Positions 7,875 to 15,895 of a stretch of 34,964 bases of DNA are shown one piece after another. Each line of letters begins with the position of its first letter. Position 1 is the stretch's first letter. Location: NCBI RefSeq assembly GCF_004355005.1, contig NZ_SMSJ01000056.1, positions 1 through 34,964 on the forward strand. The letters run 5' to 3'. The notes beneath the pieces were generated by a model that saw only the letters and a list, made by a program, of their open reading frames with translations, had not been told where the DNA came from and did no database searches. A program made the position numbers and the translations under genes. This stretch comes from Dankookia rubra (lineage in GTDB: Bacteria > Pseudomonadota > Alphaproteobacteria > Acetobacterales > Acetobacteraceae).

Positions 7875-9191
7875 ATGCTCAGCCCCCTTACCCACCCCGT
7901 CTATCGCCACCTGTTCCTGGCGCAGGTACTCTCGCTGCTGGGCACCGGCCTCGCCACCATCGCGCTCGGCCTGCTGGCCTATCAGATCGCAGGCGCCGAC
8001 GCTGGCGCGGTGCTCGGCACGGCGCTGGCCATTAAAATGATCGCCTATGTTGGCGTAGCGCCGGTGGCCGGCGCCTTCGTCCACCTTGTGCCCAGGCGGA
8101 CGCTGCTGGTCGCACTCGACCTGGTGCGGGCGGCGATCGCCATGCTGCTGCCCTTCGTCACCGAGATCTGGCAGGTCTATGTCCTGATTCTCGTCCTGCA
8201 ATCCTGCTCGGCCGCGTTCACCCCAACCTTCCAGGCCACCATCCCCGACGTGCTGCCTGAGGAGGCGGAGTACACCAAGGCGCTCTCCCTCTCGCGCCTT
8301 GCCTACGACCTTGAGGCTCTCGCAAGTCCGGCGCTCGCGGCGGCGCTGCTCACCATCATCAGCTTCAACTGGTTGTTCGCCGGGACGGCACTCGGCTTCC
8401 TTGCCTCCGCCGTGCTGGTGGTCTCCGTTGTCCTGCCCTCACCGAAGCCGCCTGAGCGCGCCGAGAGTGCCAGGGGCCGCACTACGCGGGGTGTGCGCAT
8501 TTACCTGGCGACCCCACGCCTGCGCGGGCTGCTGGCGCTAAACCTTGCCGTCGCGGCGGCCGGCGCGATGGTCATCGTCAACACCGTCGTACTGGTGAAA
8601 GCCAACCTTGGCCTCAGCGACCGCGAAGTGGCCTGGGCGCTCGCCGCTTACGGCTCAGGCTCCATGTTGGCGGCGCTGGTCCTGCCGCGCATGCTCGGCG
8701 AATGGCCGGACCGCCTGGTTATGCTGTCCGGCACCGGGCTGCTGTTGATTGGTATGGCGCTCGGCTCCTTTGCGGGCGGCGCCTTGCCGACCCTGCTGGC
8801 GCTTTGGTTCCTGCTCGGTCTAGGAAACGGCATGGCCTTGACGCCCTCGGGGCGGCTTCTGCGCCGCTCGGCCCATGCGGGCGACCGCCCGGCGCTGTTT
8901 GCCGCGCAGTTCGCCCTCTCTCACGCCTGCTGGTTGCTGACCTATCCATTGGCCGGGTGGCTCGGAGCGGCCCAAGGGACAGGCGCCACTTTTGCTGTCC
9001 TGGCCGTGGTGACTGCGCTCGGTCTCGTCCTGGCCGCGATGGTGTGGCCAAAGGAGGATCCGGCGGAAATCGAGCACGCCCACGAGGACCTGTTGCCCAA
9101 TCACCTGCACATTGCCAATACAGGCGGAGGGCAGCGCCACCAGCATGCCTACGTCATTGATGACCTGCACCACAGCTGGCCGGGGCGCTGA
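7875..9191 (+). CDS. MFS exporter with His-rich C-terminal tail (NreB/NrsD-like)
   Basis: The 438-residue 12-helix major facilitator protein starts at an ATG after an AGGT ribosome site, 39 bases past the czcA stop. N-terminal TM1 is HLFLAQVLSLLGTGLATIAL. After the last helix (about residue 398) comes a hydrophilic tail of about 40 residues holding eight histidines in EHAHED, NHLHI, RHQHAY and LHHSW. NreB of Achromobacter and NrsD of Synechocystis are MFS nickel exporters with His-rich tails. By that analogy and by its place in the operon I infer a second, single-membrane efflux route for Ni/Co. Generic MFS drug transporters have no such tail. Confidence 0.82.
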   Translation: MLSPLTHPVYRHLFLAQVLSLLGTGLATIALGLLAYQIAGADAGAVLGTALAIKMIAYVGVAPVAGAFVHLVPRRTLLVALDLVRAAIAMLLPFVTEIWQVYVLILVLQSCSAAFTPTFQATIPDVLPEEAEYTKALSLSRLAYDLEALASPALAAALLTIISFNWLFAGTALGFLASAVLVVSVVLPSPKPPERAESARGRTTRGVRIYLATPRLRGLLALNLAVAAAGAMVIVNTVVLVKANLGLSDREVAWALAAYGSGSMLAALVLPRMLGEWPDRLVMLSGTGLLLIGMALGSFAGGALPTLLALWFLLGLGNGMALTPSGRLLRRSAHAGDRPALFAAQFALSHACWLLTYPLAGWLGAAQGTGATFAVLAVVTALGLVLAAMVWPKEDPAEIEHAHEDLLPNHLHIANTGGGQRHQHAYVIDDLHHSWPGR

Positions 9192-10083
9192 CGTGCACTT
9201 CAGCGTCGTATTCCACCTATCCATAGATCGGAAACAGAATCACCGGTGGGAACGACGACCTGTTGCGCTTGGGAACATCCGGCAAGGTCTGGTTTCTGCC
9301 CAACTTGGCGGTAGGCTCGACCGAGGAGGCCACCGCGTAGTTCAACCCTGACCGGCCCTCGATCTTCGAAGTGCTATCATGCGCCTGATGCTATCACCGA
9401 AGGCCCGCCAGACCTTTGGATACTGGCCACCTGACACACGAGATTCAAGGAATTGCGCATTGCCGCCGAGCCAGCTTTGCGGCGGGTAGCGAGGTGGAAC
9501 GGCACAGTCTGGCCTCTGGCTCTCCGCAAGCCCTAACTCGCAGTAGGTCACAGTGTCCATCTGGACGGCTGACTAACGCCAGGACAGGCACGAGCTCGAA
9601 TCTTGCCCAACCAGGCGCTTTCGGTCCTTGGACGCTGGCGACCGCCACGGCCACAGGGTCTTCGCCTCACGAGCCATCTCCGAGGCTGGCTCGCAGGGGG
9701 CAAGCGTTATCCGAGCCGGGAGAAAACCGTGGTAACGCTCTTCGTCTGGCTCTGATCGGCAGCCTGGTCCTGCTGGGCTTCGGCTCTTGGGCCGCGCTGC
9801 ATACAGCGCCCAGGTTGCATGACCCATGCGGGCGGGGTGCCGCCGGGATAACAATCGGGCGTGCATCAGGTCCCTTGAAAAGCCTTCCACCTGGGCACGT
9901 TGCCCCGGTTCGGGAACGAGGCCAGTCTCCATAGGCTTGTGCGCGTTTGGCTGCGCGGCACTGGTGGCGGTTAGCATCCCAGGTACGGCGGCCGGGCGGG
10001 AGGCGCCGTCCCCCCCCCCCCCCGGAAGGCCGACCAGAGTATCTACACGACACCGCAGATCCCGATGCGCCCGTTGCCCCTCG
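9192..10083. other. About 0.9 kb without a supportable gene; contains a C14 tract
   Basis: I see no frame with coding character on either strand; the open frames present lack ribosome sites and recognisable motifs. One plus-strand stretch, 9228-9340, reads ITGGNDDLLRLGTSGKVWFL before a stop and could be part of a lost secreted protein, but I cannot name it. A run of 14 C residues at 10010-10023 is the longest homopolymer I noticed in the window. The stretch looks like decayed sequence between the metal operon and the IS5 element. Confidence 0.5.
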
Positions 10084-10200
10084 ACCGCCTCTCGCCAAGC
10101 TAACGATCCGGCTCGGCCTACCGGCCACAGATCTGAAGGGCACGATGTTTGCTTACCCGACCAGCGCCTCGAACATCGGCTATATGCTAGTCGCCCGTGA
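10084..10200 (+). pseudogene. C-terminal remnant of an FAD/NAD(P)-disulfide oxidoreductase
   Basis: The frame reads LTIRLGLPATDLKGTMFAYP followed by TSASNIGYML. This matches the dimerisation-domain end of glutathione reductase/mercuric reductase-type flavoproteins, where A-x-x-x-x-x-T-x-x-D-L and F-A-Y-P-T-x-x-[SE] recur. Nothing upstream gives the FAD or NAD domains, and an IS5-family element starts about 10 bases downstream. It is a dead fragment; which member of the family it came from cannot be told. Confidence 0.6.
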
Positions 10201-10208
10201 ACTACGGG

Positions 10209-11709
10209 GTTTTCAGGCGGCTGAGGGGCTGGGCAGGTGTCCCTCTCCGACCTGATGAGCGGAGGTTAACAGGCTGAGGAGGCACGCCAAGAGCCAGGCC
10301 AGCCAGGCACGGAGTAGACGGAGGTTGTGGCCCGCGGCGGCGAGGACGAGGTTGATCGCATCGCCTTCCGTGCCGCGCAGGAAGTTGCGGCCGAGGTGGC
10401 CGTCGCTTTTCAAGTGACCGATGACGGGCTCGATGGCGCTGCGGCGCCGCCGTTCGCGGCGAATGGTGGGCGTGATGCCGCGCTTCTGGCCTGAGATGAA
10501 CACGCGGGACTTGTCGGCGTCGTGGCCGCGGTAGCCGCGATCAACATAGGCGCGCTCGATCTCGATGCCGGTGACGCGCTCGGCCTGGACGATCTGGGCG
10601 GCCAAGGTGTGGCCGTCATAGGGGTTGCCCGGCAGGGCACGGGCACCGAGGACGAACTGGCCGCCGGGCGCTGCGGCATTGGTGGTGGCGAGCGAGACCT
10701 TCACGCCGAACTCGTAGCGGGCCTGCGCCTTGCCCTTGCCGATGCACTCCACCTCCGGCGCGTGCAGAGAATACAGCTTGTCGCGGCCGCGGTCCTCGCG
10801 CCGCTGCCGCAATAGCCGCGCGACAAGGCCGAGCGGCCCAGCGAGGGCGGCCTGCATGGCGGCGCTGCCGGCGATCTTGCGGCCGATGTCGCGGGCCAGG
10901 CGCCCGAGCCAAGTTCGCAGCTGCCGGACGTGGCGTTCGGCCTGACGCGGACGGCCCGAATGGATCAGCTTCGCGGCCTCGCGCCGGGCACGCCTGGCCA
11001 CCCGCAGATAGGACTGGCGCAGCCGGATCCCGTGCCGTCGGGCAAGGCGCGCCAGGATCTCGATGCCGCGGTGGAGCAGCTTGCTGTCGGTCGGGTGCGT
11101 CACCGCCTTGGGCTGGACCGTGGTGTCGATGGTGACGCGCTGCAGGTGCTTGTCCTCGACGGCGCCGCCGCGCCGTGCCGCGCCCAAGCTCTCGGCCAGC
11201 AGCACCTCCAACTGCTCGGCGCCGATGCGCTGGCGCCAGCGCGTCAGCGAGGAGCGGTCCAGCGGCAGGGCATGCTGGAAGAAGGCCTCGCCGCAGAACA
11301 GCTGCGCGTAGAAGCTGTCGAGATAGCGCGTGCAGACCGCCTCGTCGGAGAGCCCGTCCATGTGCTTCAGCAGGTGCAGGCCGACCATCAGCCGCGTCGG
11401 CAACCCCGGGCGGCCGCCGTCGGTGTAGAGCGCGCCGAACGCCGCCTCGAACCGGCGCCAGTCGATCAGCCCAGCCAAGCGCACCAGCGCGTGCCGCGGG
11501 TCGACCAGGTTCTCCAGCCGGGCGCGGAAGAGATCCTCCTGCGGCTCGGCCTTGGGCAGCTTGGGGCGCATCGGCGGGCTCCCACTCACGGTGCTGCCGA
11601 CCGAATCACGCCCCAACCGGCCCCGCAACGCACAGCTCTGTTTGCAAGGTTCTGCCTGTCGTTCGAGACCAAACCGGCAAAACCAGATACTTCCCAATCG
11701 CCGGAAAAC
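10209..11709 (-). mobile_element. Complete IS5-family insertion sequence
   Basis: About 1.5 kb bounded by imperfect inverted repeats: GTTTTCAGGCGGCTGAGGG at 10209-10227 and, read on the minus strand, GTTTTCCGGCGATTGGGAA from 11709 down to 11691 (shared GTTTTC-M-GGCG-R-Y-TG-R-G). It contains one transposase gene on the minus strand with no frameshift. I could not find a clean target duplication next to the repeats, so the outer limits may be off by a few bases. It sits immediately after a flavoprotein remnant. Confidence 0.7.
10213..11571 (-). CDS. IS5-family transposase (DDE)
   Basis: The 452-residue transposase starts at the ATG of MRPKLPKAEPQEDLF, with GGAG upstream; a longer frame to 11697 exists but adds an untypical leader. 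Domains in order: N-terminal DUF772-like region (LIDWRRFEAAFGALYTDGGR, PGLPTRLMVGLHLLKHMDGL), first catalytic Asp in VTIDTTVQPKAVTHPTDSKL, second Asp in RAYVDRGYRGHDAD, and Glu in RRSAIEPVIGHLKSDGHLGR. The C-terminus is hydrophobic. All catalytic blocks are intact, so the copy could be active. It mobilises the element at 10209-11709. Confidence 0.9.
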   Translation of the reverse strand: MRPKLPKAEPQEDLFRARLENLVDPRHALVRLAGLIDWRRFEAAFGALYTDGGRPGLPTRLMVGLHLLKHMDGLSDEAVCTRYLDSFYAQLFCGEAFFQHALPLDRSSLTRWRQRIGAEQLEVLLAESLGAARRGGAVEDKHLQRVTIDTTVQPKAVTHPTDSKLLHRGIEILARLARRHGIRLRQSYLRVARRARREAAKLIHSGRPRQAERHVRQLRTWLGRLARDIGRKIAGSAAMQAALAGPLGLVARLLRQRREDRGRDKLYSLHAPEVECIGKGKAQARYEFGVKVSLATTNAAAPGGQFVLGARALPGNPYDGHTLAAQIVQAERVTGIEIERAYVDRGYRGHDADKSRVFISGQKRGITPTIRRERRRRSAIEPVIGHLKSDGHLGRNFLRGTEGDAINLVLAAAGHNLRLLRAWLAWLLACLLSLLTSAHQVGEGHLPSPSAA

Positions 11710-11934
11710 TGCAGAACGCCGCCACCTTCAGCCTATTTCACGGCTGACTATGCTATAGTGCCTCCCGGGCAGTGAACCGCAGGCCAAGGTAACAGGCGAA
11801 TTGTTCGCTCCTCACTCATCTCAGTCAGAGCGGAACGACATGATGGCTGCTTATGGGAGTGGTAGGCAGCAACGGCGCCTGTCCAGCGTGGGGGCAAAGC
11901 TGCCGTGACCATCTTTGGCCGTACCCGGCGCTAT

Positions 11935-12594
11935 TTAGGTTCGAGATATGTGGCGGCAAGCCGCCCCCACTGTCACACCGAGAAGCGCACCCGCCACAAG
12001 ATCGCCGAGGAAATGCGCTTCCATGATCATGAGAGCACAGCCAACCGCTGCACATAGCAGCAGCCACAAACCCCTGAATGGCAAGGCATACGCCCAGATG
12101 AATGGGATCAGGACTGCTAGTACAGTCATATGCCCAGACGGGAACGAGCCGGCATAAAACAGGTGAAAATTGCGCAATGGCCCACTCTGATGCCAGAACC
12201 AGGCTTCAGGCGGTACTCGACCAAACACCAGCTTCAACTCTGACTTTATAGCCAGCGCGACGCATATACCAAGACATGCCAGGAACGCCTCGCGGCGCAC
12301 GCCTGGAAGTTGTCCGGTCAGCGTGCGCCACACGCCCAGTGCCGCTGCGCCGGCAATGGCGATTCCAGCAATTGCCTCTGGCAGGCGTACTAGCAGGATC
12401 GCAGCGGCGGCCGGATCGGTGCGGTCACGAATGAGTAAAGCGAGAGGGTGGTCGACTGTAACAACGCACGCGTAGATGACCGCCGATACTACGATCCACA
12501 GCAGGCACCATACCAGCAAATGACGCAGATCAAGCCGTCCGCCAAACACGTCGATCTCGTCGATTGAGGCCTCGCTGCGACCTAAAAACTTCAT
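11935..12594 (-). CDS. PAP2-family membrane phosphatase, divergent third motif
   Basis: From the ATG at 12594 the product is 219 residues with about six helices; starts at 12636 (MQRSKTPFF, GGAAGA directly upstream) or 12780 are also open. PAP2 enzymes remove phosphate from lipid phosphates such as undecaprenyl pyrophosphate. Motif 1 is KLVFGRVPP and motif 2 is GSFPSGHMT. Motif 3 reads ALMIMEAHFLGDLVAG: the H-x3-D is kept, but the usual Ser-Arg five residues before the His is Ala-Leu. The missing Arg makes normal activity doubtful. It is divergent from the GT-C-like gene at 12828. Confidence 0.8.
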   Translation of the reverse strand: MKFLGRSEASIDEIDVFGGRLDLRHLLVWCLLWIVVSAVIYACVVTVDHPLALLIRDRTDPAAAAILLVRLPEAIAGIAIAGAAALGVWRTLTGQLPGVRREAFLACLGICVALAIKSELKLVFGRVPPEAWFWHQSGPLRNFHLFYAGSFPSGHMTVLAVLIPFIWAYALPFRGLWLLLCAAVGCALMIMEAHFLGDLVAGALLGVTVGAACRHISRT

Positions 12595-12827
12595 ACACAA
12601 GTGGTCCTGGAAGAAGGGTGTCTTGCTTCGTTGCATTCTTCCGGTGATGCAAAACACAGCCCAGTGGGGCACCGTCATGTTGAGAACGGTGCAGCCAGCC
12701 TTGAACGGTAGGGCTGACCTCGCCTCTACACTATACGATCTGCCTTCGTAGTGAGCTCTCCGTCGCGTTACCGAAAACATCCGAGCGTACGCTTACAAAG
12801 TAGGCTCGTAGGAAAAGGCGGACGACA

Positions 12828-14501
12828 TTGCGGGTTGGGCTATTGCTGCTGACGCTCGTGGTCCTGACCGCGGCGCTGTCACCCCTGCTCGGTGTTCCAG
12901 TCTTTGGTACCTTCCTCGGCCGCGATGCCGACTTCGCGCTGATGGCGCTGCAAATGCTTTCTGCCGCCTGGGCCGAGGGCGTCTTTTGGCCACGTTGGCT
13001 GATGGACACCAACTACGGGCTCGGCGGTACGACCTACTATTCCTACCCGCCGCTGGCACATTGGGCCGCCGCCGCGCTTGCCTGGATCACCGGCCTCTCC
13101 CCGGCTCCAGCGCTCGGCTTGGCCATGGGATTGTGGCGGCTGCTGACGGTGGGTACGGCCTTTCTTTGGCTGCGGCGGCACGTGCCGGCAGGCGCGGCCC
13201 TCGCCGGCGCCGCCTTTGGCGCACTGCTACCCTATACCGCGCTGGTCGATCCTTGGATGCGCTTTGCCTATGGCAAGACCGCGGCCATCAGCCTGCTGCC
13301 ACTGCTGCTGTTGGCGCTGGACCGAATGGTTGAGGGTCGTCGGGCGCAGGGCATCGCCGGCGCGGCGCTGGCTTATGCGGCGCTGGCGCTGACCAACCTG
13401 CCGGTCTGCTGCCTCGCTGCGCATCTCAGGCCGCTTTATGCCTGGGGCCTTGGCGGGCGACGGGGAGCGCTGCGCTGCCTATTGGCAGGCGGGCTCGGCG
13501 CCGCCCTGGCTGGGGCTTTCCTGCTGCCGGCCGTCGGGCTGCTGCGACACGCCAACTCCGCCAGTCTGTTCAATCCATCCTGGGCCGAAAACCTGCTCTT
13601 CTACAGCCCGCCAAATAGCCGGCTCCTGATCATCTGGGGCAGTACCCTGCTGGCAGCTGGGCTGGGCCTTGCCTTGCTGCGGGATGCCGCAACCTGGCCC
13701 CGGCTGCGCGCGCCGGGCCTGCTGCGGGCCCTGGCGGTCCTGCTGCTCGGCAGCCTGGTGCTGACCTGTGTCGTCTCGCTGCCCTTGTGGCTCGCCCTGC
13801 CGCAGCTGACCGCGGTGGAGCATCCCTTCCGCAGCAATGCCTTGCTCAGCACTGCCGTTGCCGGCATCGCCGCGCTCGCTTGCGCCGTCCGGCCGCGTCC
13901 GCGGGCCTTGCTGTTTACCGGGTTCGGCCTGGCGTTGCTTCCGCCGGCTTTTCTCGCCGGGGTGGTCGGGCTTGGCCATCCGGCTTGGCCCAAGTTCCTC
14001 CTCGCCGAGCAACGTCTGAACTTCGCCCGCGACTTTTCTGGCGCGTATTCCTGGGAGCACGTCCCGGCCGAGGCTGCTGCGTCCGGCTGGGTCGCCATCA
14101 CGACCAGATATCCTGACCCGTGGGCGCGGCCGGCCCTGCCTCCTGGGACCGAGCGCCTCCCGAATGGCTTTCGTGTGCCGCGGGCCGAAGCGCCGGTCGT
14201 CTTCCCGCAGTTCTACTTTCCGGCCTGGCAGGCTTGGGACGCGCTCGGTCCCCTGCCGTTGCGGTCGACACAGGAGGGCTTTCTGGAACTCGCCCCCGAT
14301 CGCTCGGCGACCAGTGTGGAAGTGCGGATCCTCCCAACCCTGTGGGAACAGATTGGCTGGATCGTCAGCTTGTTGACCGTGGCTGGCCTACTGCTTCTGC
14401 GACTGCCGGTGCTCCGTCTGCGCACCGCAGCACCGCTGCAGGAGCGTCTGCGCCGGGTGAGCGACGGCGTGGTGGGAGGGCCGCAGGATCAACGCCGGTA
14501 G
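12828..14501 (+). CDS. GT-C-like polytopic membrane protein (YfhO / PTPS-related type)
   Basis: The 557-residue membrane protein starts at a TTG preceded by AGGAAAAGG; no in-frame ATG lies upstream. About eleven helices are followed by a C-terminal extracytoplasmic portion (about 395-500) and a last helix. The first outer loop has GRDADF (D33, D35) and then WPRWLMDTNYGLGGTTYYSY with PPLAHW, the pattern of GT-C enzymes and of predicted 'PTPS-related' membrane proteins. Such proteins use polyprenyl-phosphate sugars or modify exported polymers. The substrate is unknown. A PAP2 phosphatase lies divergently upstream and a GT4/amidotransferase pair lies 8 kb away. Confidence 0.7.
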   Translation: MRVGLLLLTLVVLTAALSPLLGVPVFGTFLGRDADFALMALQMLSAAWAEGVFWPRWLMDTNYGLGGTTYYSYPPLAHWAAAALAWITGLSPAPALGLAMGLWRLLTVGTAFLWLRRHVPAGAALAGAAFGALLPYTALVDPWMRFAYGKTAAISLLPLLLLALDRMVEGRRAQGIAGAALAYAALALTNLPVCCLAAHLRPLYAWGLGGRRGALRCLLAGGLGAALAGAFLLPAVGLLRHANSASLFNPSWAENLLFYSPPNSRLLIIWGSTLLAAGLGLALLRDAATWPRLRAPGLLRALAVLLLGSLVLTCVVSLPLWLALPQLTAVEHPFRSNALLSTAVAGIAALACAVRPRPRALLFTGFGLALLPPAFLAGVVGLGHPAWPKFLLAEQRLNFARDFSGAYSWEHVPAEAAASGWVAITTRYPDPWARPALPPGTERLPNGFRVPRAEAPVVFPQFYFPAWQAWDALGPLPLRSTQEGFLELAPDRSATSVEVRILPTLWEQIGWIVSLLTVAGLLLLRLPVLRLRTAAPLQERLRRVSDGVVGGPQDQRR

Positions 14502-14582
14502 ATGGGCTTTGTGCATCGTGAAGAGTTAGGCTCAGGCTTGACGTAAGGCGCTCGCTGTCGGGCACGCGCCGGCGCCCCCGGC

Positions 14583-14831
14583 CTATGTTGAGCAGAGGAT
14601 GACGAGAAGCCCGAGGGTTGGGATCACCAGCATCGTGATCAGGCCTTCGAAGGGGTCGTCCTCTTCAATAGCCAGCCATTCTCGTGCAGCTTGTCGACCT
14701 TCGGCACTGCTCAACCGCCATCCGATTGTCACGATACCGGTGATCATTTGCAGAGAAAAGCCAAGCAACAGTGCGCATTGAAAGACCACGTCGAGATTGG
14801 TCACTGTTCCAGCGAACAAGTCCTGTGTCAT
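14583..14831 (-). CDS. Small two-helix membrane protein, unknown
   Basis: The 82-residue product has two clear helices (about residues 12-38 and 62-80) joined by a polar loop with EGRQAAREWLAIEEDDPFEG. There is no recognised domain. The ribosome site is weak. An 18-bp palindrome similar to the CsoR operator lies about 140 bases upstream of its start. The downstream neighbour (convergent) is the GT-C-like gene. Confidence 0.55.
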   Translation of the reverse strand: MTQDLFAGTVTNLDVVFQCALLLGFSLQMITGIVTIGWRLSSAEGRQAAREWLAIEEDDPFEGLITMLVIPTLGLLVILCST

Positions 14832-14964
14832 CGTCCGCGCCCTTTTAGCGATTCTTCAGAGAAGTGGAATGCAAGTTGGACCGGTTTGTTGCGCTTCCAT
14901 CGGAACTGCTCTCCCACTTTCAATCGATACGATGTATCCTAAAAACAATCTACCGCGCATTTGA

Positions 14965-14988
14965 TCCTATCCCTTCCAGGGGATAGGA
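14965..14988. promoter_or_regulatory. Perfect inverted repeat resembling the CsoR-type operator
   Basis: Arms TCCTATCCC (14965-14973) and GGGATAGGA (14980-14988) are separated by TTCCAG. The inner 18 bases, TATCCCTTCCAGGGGATA, match the proposed operator at 1421-1438 in 12 of 18 positions, including TATCC at one end and GGGGATA at the other, at identical spacing. It lies upstream of the small membrane gene at 14831 and just past the stop of the one at 15161. It could be an operator or a terminator hairpin; there is no T-run in either direction. Confidence 0.45.
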
Positions 14989-14996
14989 CATGGTGA

Positions 14997-15161
14997 TTAC
15001 CGGACAGCCCAGCACGAAAATCCAACACTGGCGGCAAACAGCCCATAGGCTATGGGTAGGATCAAGCCAGGCTTGGTACGCTTAAGGGCAAGGGCCACAA
15101 AATAGACTCCGAGCCCGGCGTACATCGCGGCTGCAGTAAGGGAGATCAGCCGTTCGGACAT
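14997..15161 (-). CDS. Possible small membrane protein
   Basis: A 54-residue frame from the ATG at 15161 gives MSERLISLTAAAMYAGLGVY, then a Lys/Arg turn (LKRTKPG) and a second helix (LILPIAYGLFAASVGFSCW). The two-helix hairpin looks real, but the ribosome site is poor. An upstream extension to 15368 is open but has no coding character. Its job is unknown. It may share a transcript with the small gene at 15600. Confidence 0.4.
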   Translation of the reverse strand: MSERLISLTAAAMYAGLGVYFVALALKRTKPGLILPIAYGLFAASVGFSCWAVR

Positions 15162-15378
15162 TGCGGGGGTTCCGGTCTGAGTCTCCGCCTGTTGCAAGAT
15201 CCTGTTCGGCTGGGGCCTTGTCGCGCCAACTGGCATTCGGGCGGCAATCCAACTGATGAGGCACAGGGCGAAGGTCGGATAAATTGGAGCGGCGCCTGCG
15301 GTGTAAGTCGGCACCGAAGCCAAGGCTGAGATATCCGACGAGCCCGTGTGGGAGCGCGTGAAGGGCATCCGGGCGAGT

Positions 15379-15600
15379 TCAAGGCGGTGGTGATGCTGCC
15401 GGAAGTAACTTGAGCACCCACCGAATTATCCAAAGGCCGACGCCGGTGAACAACATGCCCGTTGCTATCAGCCAAGGGGTTCGGGCCATGGCGCTGAGTA
15501 GGGCTAGAGCCAGTCCACCCCACAGCAAGATGCGCGCGGTGTGGATATAGTCGGCCAACCCGGCTGCCCGCACCTCGTGCACGAAACCGTTTTTCCGCAT
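15379..15600 (-). CDS. Small two-helix membrane protein, unknown
   Basis: A 73-residue product from the ATG at 15600, with GGAG at good distance (TTGGAGAAAGTTATG). After a polar N-terminus (MRKNGFVHEVRAAGLADYIH) there are two hydrophobic helices with TARILLWGGLALALLSAMAR and WLIATGMLFTGVGLWIIRWV. No family is recognised. The open frame continues upstream to 15870, but that part is less GC-rich and has no motif. With 14831 and 15161 it forms a row of three small membrane genes on the minus strand. Confidence 0.6.
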   Translation of the reverse strand: MRKNGFVHEVRAAGLADYIHTARILLWGGLALALLSAMARTPWLIATGMLFTGVGLWIIRWVLKLLPAASPPP

Positions 15601-15895
15601 AACTTTCTCCAACGGCAGTAGAAAACATCTCGTGGTAATTTTGTTGCAGCTTTGTCTGTCGAGCTGCATGCGGCATAGGAAGAAAGATCTCAGCGTGAGT
15701 GAGGCCGTTCCCGACGTCATTGAAATGGCAAAGCGCGGCTGCACTGCTACCTGCCGCCGGCCAAGTCGCTTCAGCTGTTTGCTGGCTGTGATAGCCGGAA
15801 CGAATGCGTCCACAACTAAGAAGGCAACTCTTCGCAGCTTTTCCAAACTGTAGGTGATGGCTGCTCGCACGAGCTAGCTCTGTCCTGCGCCTACG
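15601..15895. other. Region with no supported gene
   Basis: No recognisable coding sequence is present. It is less GC-rich than the neighbours. The minus frame stays open through it but lacks motifs and a credible start; a plus frame of 73 codons is equally featureless. It separates the PAP2 gene ending at 15896 from the small membrane gene starting at 15600 and may hold the latter's promoter. Confidence 0.4.

Noticed and set aside
9416-9934. Plus-strand frame of 172 codons in the post-MFS spacer
   Set aside because: No ribosome site or recognisable domain; one hydrophobic patch alone does not support a gene.
11572-11697. Extended start of the IS5 transposase
   Set aside because: The added 42 residues are Cys/Arg-rich and lie in IS end sequence; family members start at the MRPKLPKAEP position.
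10928-11775. Plus-strand frame opposite the IS5 transposase
   Set aside because: Antisense of an intact transposase with all catalytic blocks.
11710-11934. Short frames between the IS5 end and the PAP2 gene
   Set aside because: Too short, no family and no consistent start; left as spacer.
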